Origin: Diadema setosum
Lineage: Eukaryota; Echinodermata; Echinoidea; Diadematoida; Diadematidae
Direction of reading: 5' to 3'
Assembly: GCF_964275005.1 (NCBI RefSeq)
Contig: NC_092701.1
Coordinates: 32,631,919 to 32,695,918, forward strand
DNA length: 64,000 bases
Both the position numbers and the translations under genes were made by a program. Shown here piece by piece: positions 47,969 to 57,529 of this stretch; position 1 is the stretch's first letter, and each line of letters starts with the position of its first letter. The notes beneath the pieces were generated by a model, which saw only the letters and a list, made by a program, of their open reading frames with translations, ran no database searches and was not told the DNA's origin.

Positions 47969-48800
47969 TGCATAATTTATTATGCGAATGAGATAATAGA
48001 GGTGTGTTGGTTAGTAGTTGCAGTTAATTTTTGTATCTCTTAATCACACCAGGAATCATTAACAGGCCTTGATGTAATCTGTTATGAAACATATTCATAT
48101 ATTGCGGCATGCGTTGAAGAATCTTGAAACCTGCCTGGTCTACGGCCTCTTGAATACCAATTTGCAAAATTTGCATCAATTTAGGTCTTGATATGATCAC
48201 TATAATGATTGAGATTCCTATATCGCGGCAATGTGTTGGGGAATCTCTAAGCCTGTCGTAGTATAGCCTCTTGCATACCAATTTGCATACGTAATTGCAA
48301 ATTTATTGTTATATTTTTTTTTTTCTGAATTGGTTGATTCCAGTGCTTAATTTTCCTCGGACTCTGATGACACCATGTACACTTTGTTTGACCGATAGCA
48401 TATCACATTTCACTACGCCAAGGTACATTTTGATAGCAAAACTTTGTTTTAGGGGAAAATATGTTGAGAAAATGGAAAAAAAATGCATAATCTATTATGC
48501 AAACGAGATGCGTGTTTTATTTTAATACTTAACGTTGGTTCTTGTATCTCATTATCAGACGAGGAATCGTGAACCGGTCGTGATACAATGATAACTATCA
48601 TCAGAATTATGATTCAGATTCATATAATTTATTGCGGCGATGCGTTGTAGAATCTAGAACCCTGCCAGTTTTATGTATCCTCTTGTATACCAATTTGTAT
48701 AGATATTTGCATAAGTGTCATTCAACTCTTATGAATTGATTGATTGCAGAACTTGATTGGACTCTGACGACACCACGTACTTTTTGTTTGCCCGATAACT
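47969..48800. repeat. Second internal array of the TIR element, about 514-bp period
   Basis: TGCATAATTTATTATGCGAA at 47969 and TGCATAATCTATTATGCAAA at 48483 begin two diverged copies. They share TTGCGGCRATGCGTTG, CCTCTTGNATACCAATTTG and GACTCTGATGACACCA-type blocks; a partial unit ends before 47969. This array is unrelated to the one on the left side. Confidence 0.75.
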
Positions 48801-49229
48801 TGTTAAAATGATTAAAAATAGAAGTGAATAAGTATAAGTAGGGCTACTGTACATATGCGGTAATGCATTGCTGTATCAGCGGCAACTCCTAATTTGCATA
48901 TTTCACTTCTTAATTTGCATATAATAAGTGATAGTTATGAACAACAACGACCTGGCTATTGTCTCCGCACCTTAATTTCTAAAATTATTACTATTTCTGC
49001 ATGTCTATGGAGATTTCATGAAAATTAGATCATCGAAATACCTTAAAAAGCGATGGATTGGCGGCCATTTTGTTTATGCAAATTAGATGCTCTTAGACTC
49101 AAAATTCCGCTTGGGAACCGGAATTTTTGGATTCAGCGTACTCGAATTATACAAAATAGACCGGTTCCCAACTTTTACTAAAAAATGCCTCTAACAGTCA
49201 TATTTTCTCCAAATCCCACTAGACTATAT

Positions 49230-49910
49230 CCCCCTGACACACAATAACAAACGGCTAGACGTTCCTCTTTTGAGAAATATTAGTCTGAGGCAAAACAAAC
49301 TCTCTCAGATCCAGAGCAACGCATTCAGGGGGTTCAGAAACCTGCGTTATTTGGACCTCCAGGACAACCACTTAACCTTAATCACTAACGCCTCATTCTG
49401 TGGATTGGATTCCGTCATCCATTTGAATTTGGGTTGGAACAGACTTTCACATTTGCCTATTTTTGCGTTTGCTTGTACCAAGAATCTAAAAGTTCTCATT
49501 CTGTCGAGCAATGAAATTACAGTGTTGAAACCCTCAGTGTTTTACGGAGTTCCCTCTCTTCAAAATCTGAATCTTTACAAAAATTATATAGACAATCTTG
49601 CAGGACCTTGGAATCTGCATTTCTTACAGGTACTGCACCTGCAAAGAAACAGACTAGTTTCTTTGAATGAAACTATGTTTGAAGGAATGCCCAATTTGCA
49701 ACAAATCAACATCAGCCAAAATCTAATCGCAAACATCGCTAAAGATACATTTCTCAGACTCAATTTTCTGGAATCTATTGATTTGTCTCGACAACCGTTA
49801 CTTACCCTAAATGGTATTTTTGAAAAATCGAGGCATCTCAAGTACATAGCCATGAAGGGATATCGGATTCAGTTTTCGTCACTAAATCAATTTACATACC
49901 AGCAAGCTCA
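49230..49910 (+). pseudogene. TLR central segment, about eight LRRs
   Basis: The frame runs from the codon shared with the insertion site (ATC CCC CTG ACA CAC) through LRRs such as LRNISLRQNKLSQIQSNAF, LRYLDLQDNHLTLITNASF, VIHLNLGWNRLSHLPIFAF, LKVLILSSNEITVLKPSVF and LQVLHLQRNRLVSLNETMF. It closes with TGA directly after QQAQ. The next LRR is in a different frame, so this is a frameshift rather than a natural end. Confidence 0.85.
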
Positions 49911-50236
49911 ATGAGAATACTAGTCATGTCACAGGCAAAGTTAACTACCAGTCACCTGGCAGGTGAGCGTCAAAATTTGTCTGTTTTCTACGGGCTAGAG
50001 TCACTAAGAGTCCTCAATCTATGGGGAAATGACTTGGCTGATTTACACAAGTTTCCTTGGGTTTTCCAACCGTTACGTACACTGCAAGTAATTAACCTAA
50101 GCGAAAATAAAATCACTGTTTTGACAGCAGGATTGTTTTCTTACTTATCATCCCTAAAAATACTACTTCTATATTCAAACAAGATTCAAACAATCCCCCA
50201 CATACTTTCCACGGACTGGGAATCTTACAGCAATTG
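49911..50236 (+). pseudogene. TLR LRR segment in a shifted frame
   Basis: LRR motifs continue: LESLRVLNLWGNDLADL, LRTLQVINLSENKITVL and LSSLKILLLYSNKIQTIP. The frame then becomes non-LRR after the C run at 50197-50201, where a one-base loss shifts it again. The true sequence resumes in the next segment as FHGLGILQQLKLKNN. Confidence 0.8.
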
Positions 50237-51184
50237 AAGCTGAAGAATAATATGATATCTCTGCTTGACAAAAATCTATTCAAAGACACGCCGAAACTCT
50301 TAAGATTGTACCTTCACGAAAATCATCTCACTACGATTTCTGCAGACACATTTATGCCAGAGACACTCGTGCGCCTTGATATCTCCCGCAATCCTTTAAC
50401 TTGTGACTGCAGCTTGGCGTGGTTCCGAAACTGGTACCAAACGACCAACGTTGATATCTCCCCAAACAATGAAACCGTATGTTCCCAAACCTCCTTCAAA
50501 CAACTTGTGAACGTGCCTCTTGTAGAATTCTATCCAGACGACTTTTGTGGAATCAACGTACCACTCATCTTTGGAGTCATCCTTGGCAGTATCATGGTTA
50601 CCTGCATGGGACTTTTGATTTACCGGAAACGCTGGTGGCTGAACCACAAGATCTTCTTGCTAAAACTTTTTGTCCTAGGTTATAAGCAACAAGAAGAAGA
50701 CCGACAGGCAGATGACTATGAGTATCAGCTTAACATCATGTGTCATGATGATGATGATGACTGGGTTCATGGTGTCCTGAGACCTGCATTGGAAGAGAGG
50801 ATGCCCCATCTCCAACAGGTTGCCTATGGCGACGAGGCTCTCAGGGTGTCAATGTACTACATCGATGCTATCTACCACATCGTCGAGAACAGCTACAAGA
50901 CTGTCTTATTGCTTAGCAACCACTGTACTGATGATGCATGGTTCATCACCAAGGTCAGAGTGGCTCTAGAGCATGTGAATGAAACAGGACTTGACAAAGT
51001 CATCCTGGTATTTTGGGAGGACATACCAGATGAGCGGTTGCCATACCTGGTAAGACTCTTTCTGAGCAGAGACAGGCCTAACCTGGTCTGGACGGAGGAC
51101 CACGATGGTCAGGACTTGTTCTGGGCATATTTTGAGAAGTGCATGAGGTCAAATCCACAAATCAATCATGCTCTTCCGATTTAA
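50216..51184 (+). pseudogene. TLR C-terminal segment: LRRs, LRRCT, transmembrane span and TIR domain
   Basis: The last LRRs (LRLYLHENHLTTISADTF) lead to a four-Cys LRRCT (NPLTCDCSLAWFRNWY...TVCS...DDFC). A membrane span follows (PLIFGVILGSIMVTCMGLLI) with a basic YRKRWW stop-transfer. The TIR domain covers roughly the last 155 residues: an acidic YQLNIMCHDDDDDWV in the box 1 position, VAYGDEALRVSMYYIDAIYH around box 2, and LFWAYFEKCM with the FW pair of box 3. The usual box 2 RDxxPG signature is not evident. That may be lineage-specific or decay. The frame ends at a natural TAA. Confidence 0.88.
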
Positions 51185-51569
51185 TTGGGATCAAAATATG
51201 ACAATCCTTAATCTCCGTCTACCGATCATTATAATATAAGACGAATTTGCTTTGAACACATTTTTTTTTCTCGCATGATAGCGTTGCACACTATAACTAC
51301 AATTGTATTCAATTTTATGAATACTGATAAGCTGCAAGATCAAAAGAAAAAGACCATGTTATTTCATTTGAGTTATGTCATTATCTTTTCTCATTATGAA
51401 AAAAAAAATAACATGCACAATATAAGAGTTACATATTGTGTAAAACGTAAGAAATACAACGAAAATTCTACTAATCACTCCAGTGCTGTAGAGAAATAGG
51501 GCCTATATGAATTTGTTTCGTGATATGATACCAAACATTAAAAGACAGAGCGCTGGGGGTCCATTACCT
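51185..51569. other. 3' flank of the TLR pseudogene
   Basis: AT-rich, with several A-rich stretches. No clear polyadenylation site can be singled out. Confidence 0.4.
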
Positions 51570-51573
51570 TTAA

Positions 51574-52182
51574 AGGGTAAATCCAGTCCAATTATAAGTT
51601 ATTCTGATGAAAAAAAATAAAATCTTACGAGGTCAATTGTAAAAAATTGACTGAAATCGGATGAAAAATAAGGAAGCAATGACATTTTGAGGTTTTGCTA
51701 ATTTCTGCAAAACAGTTCGTGTACAGAGGATATGAATAAACTATGCAAATCAATGAGCTAACCATGTCATAACCTCAAAATTTTCTATTGATCATGTACA
51801 AAAATAGAAAAAAATGACAAAAAATTAATGTTTCTGTCATTGAAAACTGAAACATGATGTTATTCTTGGTTGAACTTCAGAATAGTAATCAGTTAGATAC
51901 TGTATATGAGGATTTGAGCCTCGGGCATAATTGCGTTTGAAAGAAAAAATTGCAAAAATTTATGTACAAACTATGTGGTAAGTTGTGAGGGTATGGCATG
52001 CTGACTTTGTCATTTGAATAGCCATGACCAATCAAGAACTGTTTCCTCCAAAATAGCAAAACTTTGAAATGTCATAACTTCCATATTTTCCATCCGATTT
52101 TGATCAAAATTTTACTGTTGAACTCATACGATTTTACTCTTTCTTAGCAGACTAACTTATGTTTGGAGCGGATTTTTTTCCT
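51574..52182. mobile_element. TTAA-flanked MITE, family B
   Basis: AGGGTAAATCCAGTCC on the left and GGAGCGGATTTTTTTCCT on the right are inverted, with TTAA directly outside (51570-51573, 52183-52186). The arms continue inward: AATCTTACGAG / CTCATACGATT, ATCGGATGAAAAATA / TATTTTCCATCCGAT, and TGACATTTTGAGGTTTTGCT / AGCAAAACTTTGAAATGTCA. No ORF. Confidence 0.8.
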
Positions 52183-52186
52183 TTAA

Positions 52187-53087
52187 AATCATTATTGTTC
52201 AGACACACACATGAAATTGTGAATACATTGTAAATTTGTACTAAACTGACAATAGAGAATGTTTTATTATGTATCAAGAAATTCTTCAATTCACCAGTAG
52301 TTCTAAACACTCTCTTAGATCATTTTATTAAACGTTCCTTTCAATATTTGTTTTTAATTGATATCTTTACATACTTTATTAAATTATGTTATCACTGACT
52401 GTTATATTCTGTAATCTTATCTGTTTATCGCTACATGAGTCGTGTAAAAACTATAGACAAGTTTGTTGTATATGCTGCTCTCTATCACACGTTCTATAAT
52501 ATTTTTACTACATGGAAGAAGTGAGAAGAATGTCATTATTATTGCCTTTCGATTTATGTTCAATATCTAATCATTTACTCAAACACTTTAATGACTTACC
52601 AAAAGGCTCCAAGAATCTTCAGCTTATTGAAGGAGGCAGACTTAGCCAGAAGAAGAAGTCCCGGTTGAGGTGAAGGGAACGAGGCCTGTAGCCTCGCCCC
52701 GAACCCTCACTCTCACTTTTCGATTTCTCCAAAATAATAAACAAGCCACACAATTATAGGAAAGAAGCAAACTCAAGAAAACCATGACTTCCAAAGGGCA
52801 CCATGGGGGGGGGGGGGCGGTGGAGGTGAGCTTTGTAGCTTGACCCACCCACAAAAACAGTAACTACACCCAAAACCCCAAGCTCACCTCCACCCTCCCC
52901 TGCAGCCACATGAATTCCGGTGGCCCCTGATTTAAATCTCAACTTGTTAAGTGTACATGTAATTGTGTATAAATCATGAGGATTTGGTGAATCATTTTTT
53001 TTTTTTTGTACTTAGATTTGCTTTGGTTTTGGTAGATTTTCTTATAATGCGTGTAAGATTGCAAATGTATTTGGTCTTATTAGGCGT
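52187..53087. other. Non-coding sequence, no gene seen
   Basis: A G run at 52805-52818 is surrounded by a moderately GC-rich patch (52640-52930) without a credible frame. Confidence 0.5.
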
Positions 53088-53090
53088 TTT

Positions 53091-53576
53091 CACATCAGCC
53101 CGATAAAAATCCAAGCTCGAAATATTTTCCGCGATTGCGAATTAGAGCGGTATTTAATTTCTTATTCACATCAGCCCGAAGAGGGGGGTAGCCCGAATAG
53201 TTAAAAATTGTAAAATAGCTAATTCGACAGCTGAGTATGTGCAAACAGCATCAGTAATGTGTGTGCCCTCTCAAAAATTCCTCATGATTTGTGTGCAGTT
53301 TGCCTCGGTCGATCGGGTCACACACGCTAGGCATGATGGGATTCATCGCGCTAATTTCTCGAGTCGTTTTCACATTATCAAATAGCGCGCTACTATTCCG
53401 CTATTTCAGAAATTTCCCGAGTTGGACTCGAGAAATTTTCTCGATCAGAGCAATACAACTAGCGCGTTAATTTGTGTTCACATTATCAAATAGCGCGCTA
53501 TTTCGCTATCGGGAAAATTTCCCAAGTCAGAAAATAGCGCGCTATTTCGAAACATCGGGCTGATGTGAAAACGCCT
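53091..53576. mobile_element. TIR element with AGGCGTTTTCACATCAGCCC ends
   Basis: Inverted ends of about 24 bp (TAGGCGTTTTCACATCAGCC and its complement) bound a 486-bp element with direct ATT compatible with a 3-bp duplication. Inside, TTCACATTATCAAATAGCGC recurs at about 53371 and 53479 and CTATTTCG/CGAAATAG units in both orientations. A 3-bp duplication and GGC-type ends would fit PIF/Harbinger. This is inference. Confidence 0.75.
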
Positions 53577-54038
53577 ATTGTTTCTGACATCTCTTCGTCA
53601 ATATCGATTGTGTATATATCACTCAACGTTACTTCATTTATTTCACAGTAACTTTTATAAATATGTTGAATATGGACTATTGGCACCTAAGTCACTATTT
53701 ATTTTACTTTTTATGAGTTAAATCTTTGATGTACTCGTGATTATGTTTCGGCCATAAATGTTCTAATTCTCATCACATTTACTCGGTTTTATTTCAATCT
53801 CATTTTCCTTTTGTACGTTTGCATGAATAAAAATATAAAAAGTTGTATGTATAAATATCATGGCATGCACACACCTGTATTTAGTGCATATCTCCTTACT
53901 GAATATTTATCATGTTTATACAATAGACGTACAGAAAACATTTTCCCAGTTTCGGGTGTGATGATTATACGCAATAACAATATAGGATCTGCAAGGGTTA
54001 CATTTGTACCTATAAATATTGTTTGTACGTCATACAAA

Positions 54039-55175
54039 GCGTATAAAAAAAAGGTAATCCAACTTTGGAGGATTACCATTTCGTAATTGTCAGCTCTGGA
54101 GAGTCCAATGTTAGTTGTGAGGAAAGAGGAACTCGTCCTCGTTACATCAGTACCTAATTATGCTGACAAATGTTTGTTTGTTTGTTTGTTTGTTTGTTTG
54201 TTTTTATTTCTGCATTCAATCAAATACAATTTGAATACAAACTTCAAAAAGTACAAAAATTAAGATAAAGAATAACAAGTGCAGTGAAATAAATTGATAA
54301 CAGTACATAAATAGATACACATAGGTGATTACATTGAGCAATGTAGATACACAGAAACATAAAATAAGATATACAGTATTTTTCAGTAAACAACAGAGAT
54401 CATTGAATGCAGGAGACCACCATCGTAAGCGATGTCATGCATGACAGAGCACATGAACTTTAACGACAATGACAAATTAAACTTTTTCTAAGTTTTAGTG
54501 ATATCGTGAAGGAACAATGCATGTCTCACTGAATGGATGGAATCTCTCAATGAAAGTGGTAACATTAACAGGCCAGCCTGCATGACTGCAGGTATGTGTT
54601 TAGGGCTAGTGTTTAGGGTTTCTTCTAACCTTTATCGTTCATAACCTTTAACATGGCCACCTGTCCGATAACTTGGTCACTCCTACTAAGGCAAACCCAC
54701 ACAGTCCACGTTTCCCTGTCCATCAACACATACAGCTCGCAGTGCAAAACCAAGTCTTAAATGTGAAGAGAGAAAATGTACTTTGGTTCAGCCTTTATGG
54801 GAGTGACCAAGTTATCAACAACGGTTGCCATATTGAAAATTACAGACCATTACAGGTTAGAAGAAGTCCAAAACACAAACCTGCAGTCTTGCAGGCTGGG
54901 CTGTTAATATTACCACTTTCATTGAGAGATCCCATCAATTCAGTGAGAATGCATTGTTCCTTCACGATATCACTCCAAAAAGTGTAATTTGTCATTGTTG
55001 TCTTTAAAATTCATGTGCTCAATCATACATGGTATTTGTCAACATAATTAGGTATCAGTGTAAAGAAGAAGAGTTCCTCTTTTCTCACAACTAACACTGC
55101 ACTCTCCAGAGCTGATAATTATGAAAAAGTAGCCCTTCAAAGTTGGATTACCTTTTTCTTTCTTTTTTTATACGC
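54039..55175. mobile_element. 1.1-kb foldback element with long arms
   Basis: The left arm (54039 to about 54700, minus the LINE insert) and right arm (about 54785 to 55175) are diverged inverted copies: GCGTATAAAA, GGTAATCCAACTTTG, CAGCTCTGGAGAGT, GTTAGTTGTGAGGAAAGAGG, ACCTAATTATG, GATATCGTGAAGGAACAATG, CTCTCAATGAAAGTGGTAA and ATAACTTGGTCACTCC each reappear in complement. A loop of about 80 bp lies in between. No coding frame is conserved. Confidence 0.8.
54172..54437 (-). mobile_element. LINE 3' end inserted in the left arm of the foldback
   Basis: On the minus strand it ends AATGCAGAAATAAAAA plus a (CAAA)n tail, matching the 3' end of the LINE at 31251. Both also share TGCAGGRGACCAYCATC further in. 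The uninserted right arm of the foldback shows where it entered: GACAAAT just before, CATGCATGA just after. Confidence 0.75.
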
Positions 55176-55329
55176 ACTGTATATTAACTGCACTTGAACT
55201 GTTTCTCTCCAATGATATGCCCGGAAAATTCTTAAATGAGTTTGTAAACTTTTTTTTTTCGACTACTACCCGTTGGCCACATTATTGTACTGAGATTTTG
55301 TCTTCTATGTTCATAGGTGATGTTCGTTA

Positions 55330-55540
55330 TTTCTATGGTTTGTTAATCTTAAAATGAAATAAGGTTCATTGATCTGAAAATGGAAAGACTCCCGGAATAA
55401 GGGACTGTAAGATCGGAAGACCCTCCAGACGTATGTGGTGATTGTGATTGTTACAGTTCGTTTCTCCAAAGGTACATTTTTGTCCGAAAGTGAAGAAAAG
55501 GCTTGTTATTCTAAAGGTTCGTTAATCCGAAAATAATTCC
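55330..55540. repeat. Repeat with GGTTCGTTAATC units, copy 2
   Basis: TTAATCTTAAAATGAAATAA, AAGGTTCGTTAATCCGAAAA and related units match the cluster at 38960-39262. Confidence 0.55.
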
Positions 55541-56009
55541 ACTATTTCGTTAGCAGGTACCGTCTGGTCGTTTTGATGTAGAATTTCTGTGTAGGCATAC
55601 TTCACTTTGCTGTTAAAGATGAAATAGAAGTAATGGGAATGGACCCGTAAAGGAGAAACATTTTGTGAATCAGAGTATAGAGAATAAATTAGCATAGATT
55701 GGCCTAACTTATCACAATTTTTTTCATGTACATGTACTGTAAAGTAAAGGTAATGAAAGTTAGACACCATAATTGGTCGATAGAGTGTAGACAAAGAAGT
55801 AAAAACATGAAAGCGAATTAAGCAGAAGAACAAAGGAATATAAGGCAGGCATCTGCATTAAAATTTGGAAAGTGCACGATATCATATTATATAATGTTCT
55901 TTACTTCCTGTTATCACTGTCGTTATGGAGTACATTGTGGTCGTGTGATAGTACGTGCAGAAGTGGTGGCCTGAAGAGCGGGAAGAGTGCGAGATTATAA
56001 TAGGGACAC

Positions 56010-56475
56010 AGGGAGTCATCCCAGGAGACCGACACCTAGGAGCCATACGGCCCACGAGTTTTAAAGGTCCATGAGTCATACAGACCAAGGGTCATACACT
56101 CCATGAGTTCGACGCTAGGCAAATAAGGGTAATGAGACTAGCACTGGGCAACCGAAGCCCACAATTTCAAACAAGGCCCACGAGTTCGACTCCAAGAAAA
56201 AAAAAAGACCTGCGAGTTCGACACTAGACACAAAACGGCCTATGAGACGAACATTATATCACGTGGCTCAATATGTCCGTCTCGTGAGTCTCTTTTGCTT
56301 AGTGTTGAACTCATGGGTCTTGTTTGCCTAGTGTCGGACTCATGGGCCTTATGTGCATATAGTGTCGAACCTATGGCCCTTATTTGCATAATTATAATGT
56401 CGAAATCGTGGGCTGTATAATTCGTGGGCTCTGGGACTCTGGGCTATATGACTCGTGAGCTATTATGACTCGTGA
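56010..56475. repeat. Dyad array of ATGAGTTCGACACTAGGC units
   Basis: In the left half, variants of CCATGAGTTCGACGCTAGGC followed by AAATAAGG repeat about every 30-50 bp. In the right half the same unit appears in complement (TGCCTAGTGTCGGACTCATG), again several times. The two halves meet near 56270. No ORF, and the ends are not sharp. Confidence 0.7.
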
Positions 56476-56535
56476 CGTGCACCCAGGGCACAGTATACTC
56501 TGTGTGTGTGCGTGCGTGTGCATGTAAATGTGTTT

Positions 56536-56571
<36 letters not shown>
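56536..56571. repeat. GA microsatellite
   Basis: About 18 GA units. Confidence 0.95.
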
Positions 56572-56575
<4 letters not shown>

Positions 56576-56638
56576 AGAGATAATCTTCGGTCACAATAAT
56601 TCTTGCCCAGTGCCGATAGACTTTTGAAAACAACGCTA

Positions 56639-56978
56639 GGGCCCGAATTCACGAAGGTGGTACAATCTTGTCCATGGTTTAAACCATTGACAAAGACTGT
56701 AGTTTTGTATGAGGGGCCATGCAAGTGTCGCATGGCCTAGTTCGTTACGAAATCAGTCATTTCGTTGACAAAATGATCATTCGTTAACGAAATAATCATT
56801 TCGTCGACGAAATAATGTTAACATTTTTGTAACGAAATGAACATTTTGTCGACGAAATGACTAATTTCGTAACGAAATAGGCTATGAGACACTGGTCTTG
56901 TTGCCCCGTACAAAACTACGGTCTTTATCCATGGTATAAACCATTGACAAGATTGCACCAACTTCGTGAATTCGGGCC
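56639..56978. mobile_element. Palindromic MITE, GGCCCGAATTCACGAA family, copy 2
   Basis: The ends GGGCCCGAATTCACGAAGGT and TTCGTGAATTCGGGCC, the block TGTCGCATGGCCTA and the start of the core match copy 1 at 327-572. The centre is about 100 bp longer and consists of repeated units such as ATTTCGTCGACGAAAT. Confidence 0.8.
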
Positions 56979-57233
56979 ATTAAACATGAGCTAGAGGCAT
57001 CACATTATAGCTCGATCGCTCAAAACATTATTACCCATTATCAGCTGGATTCATGTATAGGACAGTAATGATAATTTCGTGAGTACTGGTATGTAAGGGC
57101 AGCATTTAATGTCAAATTGCAGCAGAGCTAGAGGGGATAAATAACAAAGAAAATGGATGGAAAAAAATGATACCGTATATAATCTGTGTTGAATGCAAAA
57201 GCAACATGTGTCGCGGATTCATCAATTGAAAGC

Positions 57234-57529
57234 TACTCTCTAACAAAAGAAGAGTGAAAAAGTTCACTCTTGAAGGAGTGAATAACAGAAAAAAGTGAGT
57301 TTCAAGTGAAATTGGAGTGATTTTTTAGTGAAAATATCTATTTTCACTAATTTTCGAGTGACCTCAGGTATCACTTGAAAATTTTGGAGTGATCCCTGAG
57401 GTCACTCCAGAATTAGTGAAAATGAACATTTTCACTACAAATTCACTCCAATTTCACTCGAAACCCACTCTTTTCTGTTATTCACTCCTTCGAGAGTGAA
57501 GAGTTTCACTCTTCTTTCTTTAGAGAGTA
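57234..57529. mobile_element. Palindromic MITE filled with AGTGA/TCACT
   Basis: Inverted ends TACTCTCTAACAAAAGAAGA and TCTTCTTTCTTTAGAGAGTA bound a 296-bp element. Each arm carries about ten AGTGA or TCACT units. The arms pair almost fully, e.g. AGTGAATAACAG with CTGTTATTCACT. Similar isolated AAGAGTGAAA units follow at about 57622 and 57730. Confidence 0.8.

Larger units (their letters stand above)
43944..49226. mobile_element. 5.3-kb non-autonomous TIR element inserted in the TLR
   Basis: The ends TAGTCTAGTGGGATTT and AAATCCCACTAGACTA are inverted. The similarity resumes as TGTTAGAGGCATTTTTTAG and continues through GCTGAATCCAAAAA and TTTGCATAAACAAAATGGC, giving TIRs of about 170-190 bp. 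TAT lies on both sides (43941-43943, 49227-49229); a 2-bp TA duplication is equally compatible. Removing the element and one TAT gives ACC ATT ATC CCC CTG ACA, an uninterrupted TLR frame. No transposase frame is present. The interior holds two different tandem arrays and a separate MITE. Confidence 0.85.
43213..51184 (+). pseudogene. Toll-like receptor, disrupted
   Basis: A TLR-type receptor in four pieces: signal peptide and N-terminal LRRs (43213-43943), central LRRs (49230-49910), further LRRs in another frame (about 49911-50215), and LRRs plus LRRCT, TM and TIR in the third frame (about 50216-51184). TLRs bind microbial ligands with the LRR horseshoe and signal through the cytoplasmic TIR domain. 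Without the 5.3 kb insert the coding length is near 895 codons, close to a normal TLR. Three independent lesions (TIR-element insertion, frameshift near 49910, one-base loss near the CCCCC at 50197-50201) make it a pseudogene. A sequencing error could explain one frameshift but not the insertion. Automated pipelines might wrongly call the insert an intron. Confidence 0.9.

Noticed and set aside
43983-49197. A GT-AG intron (GTGTTAG...CTAACAG) inside the TLR insert
   Set aside because: The sites are just mirror images within the TIR, and removing them leaves the TLR out of frame, whereas removal at the TIR ends plus one TAT restores the frame.
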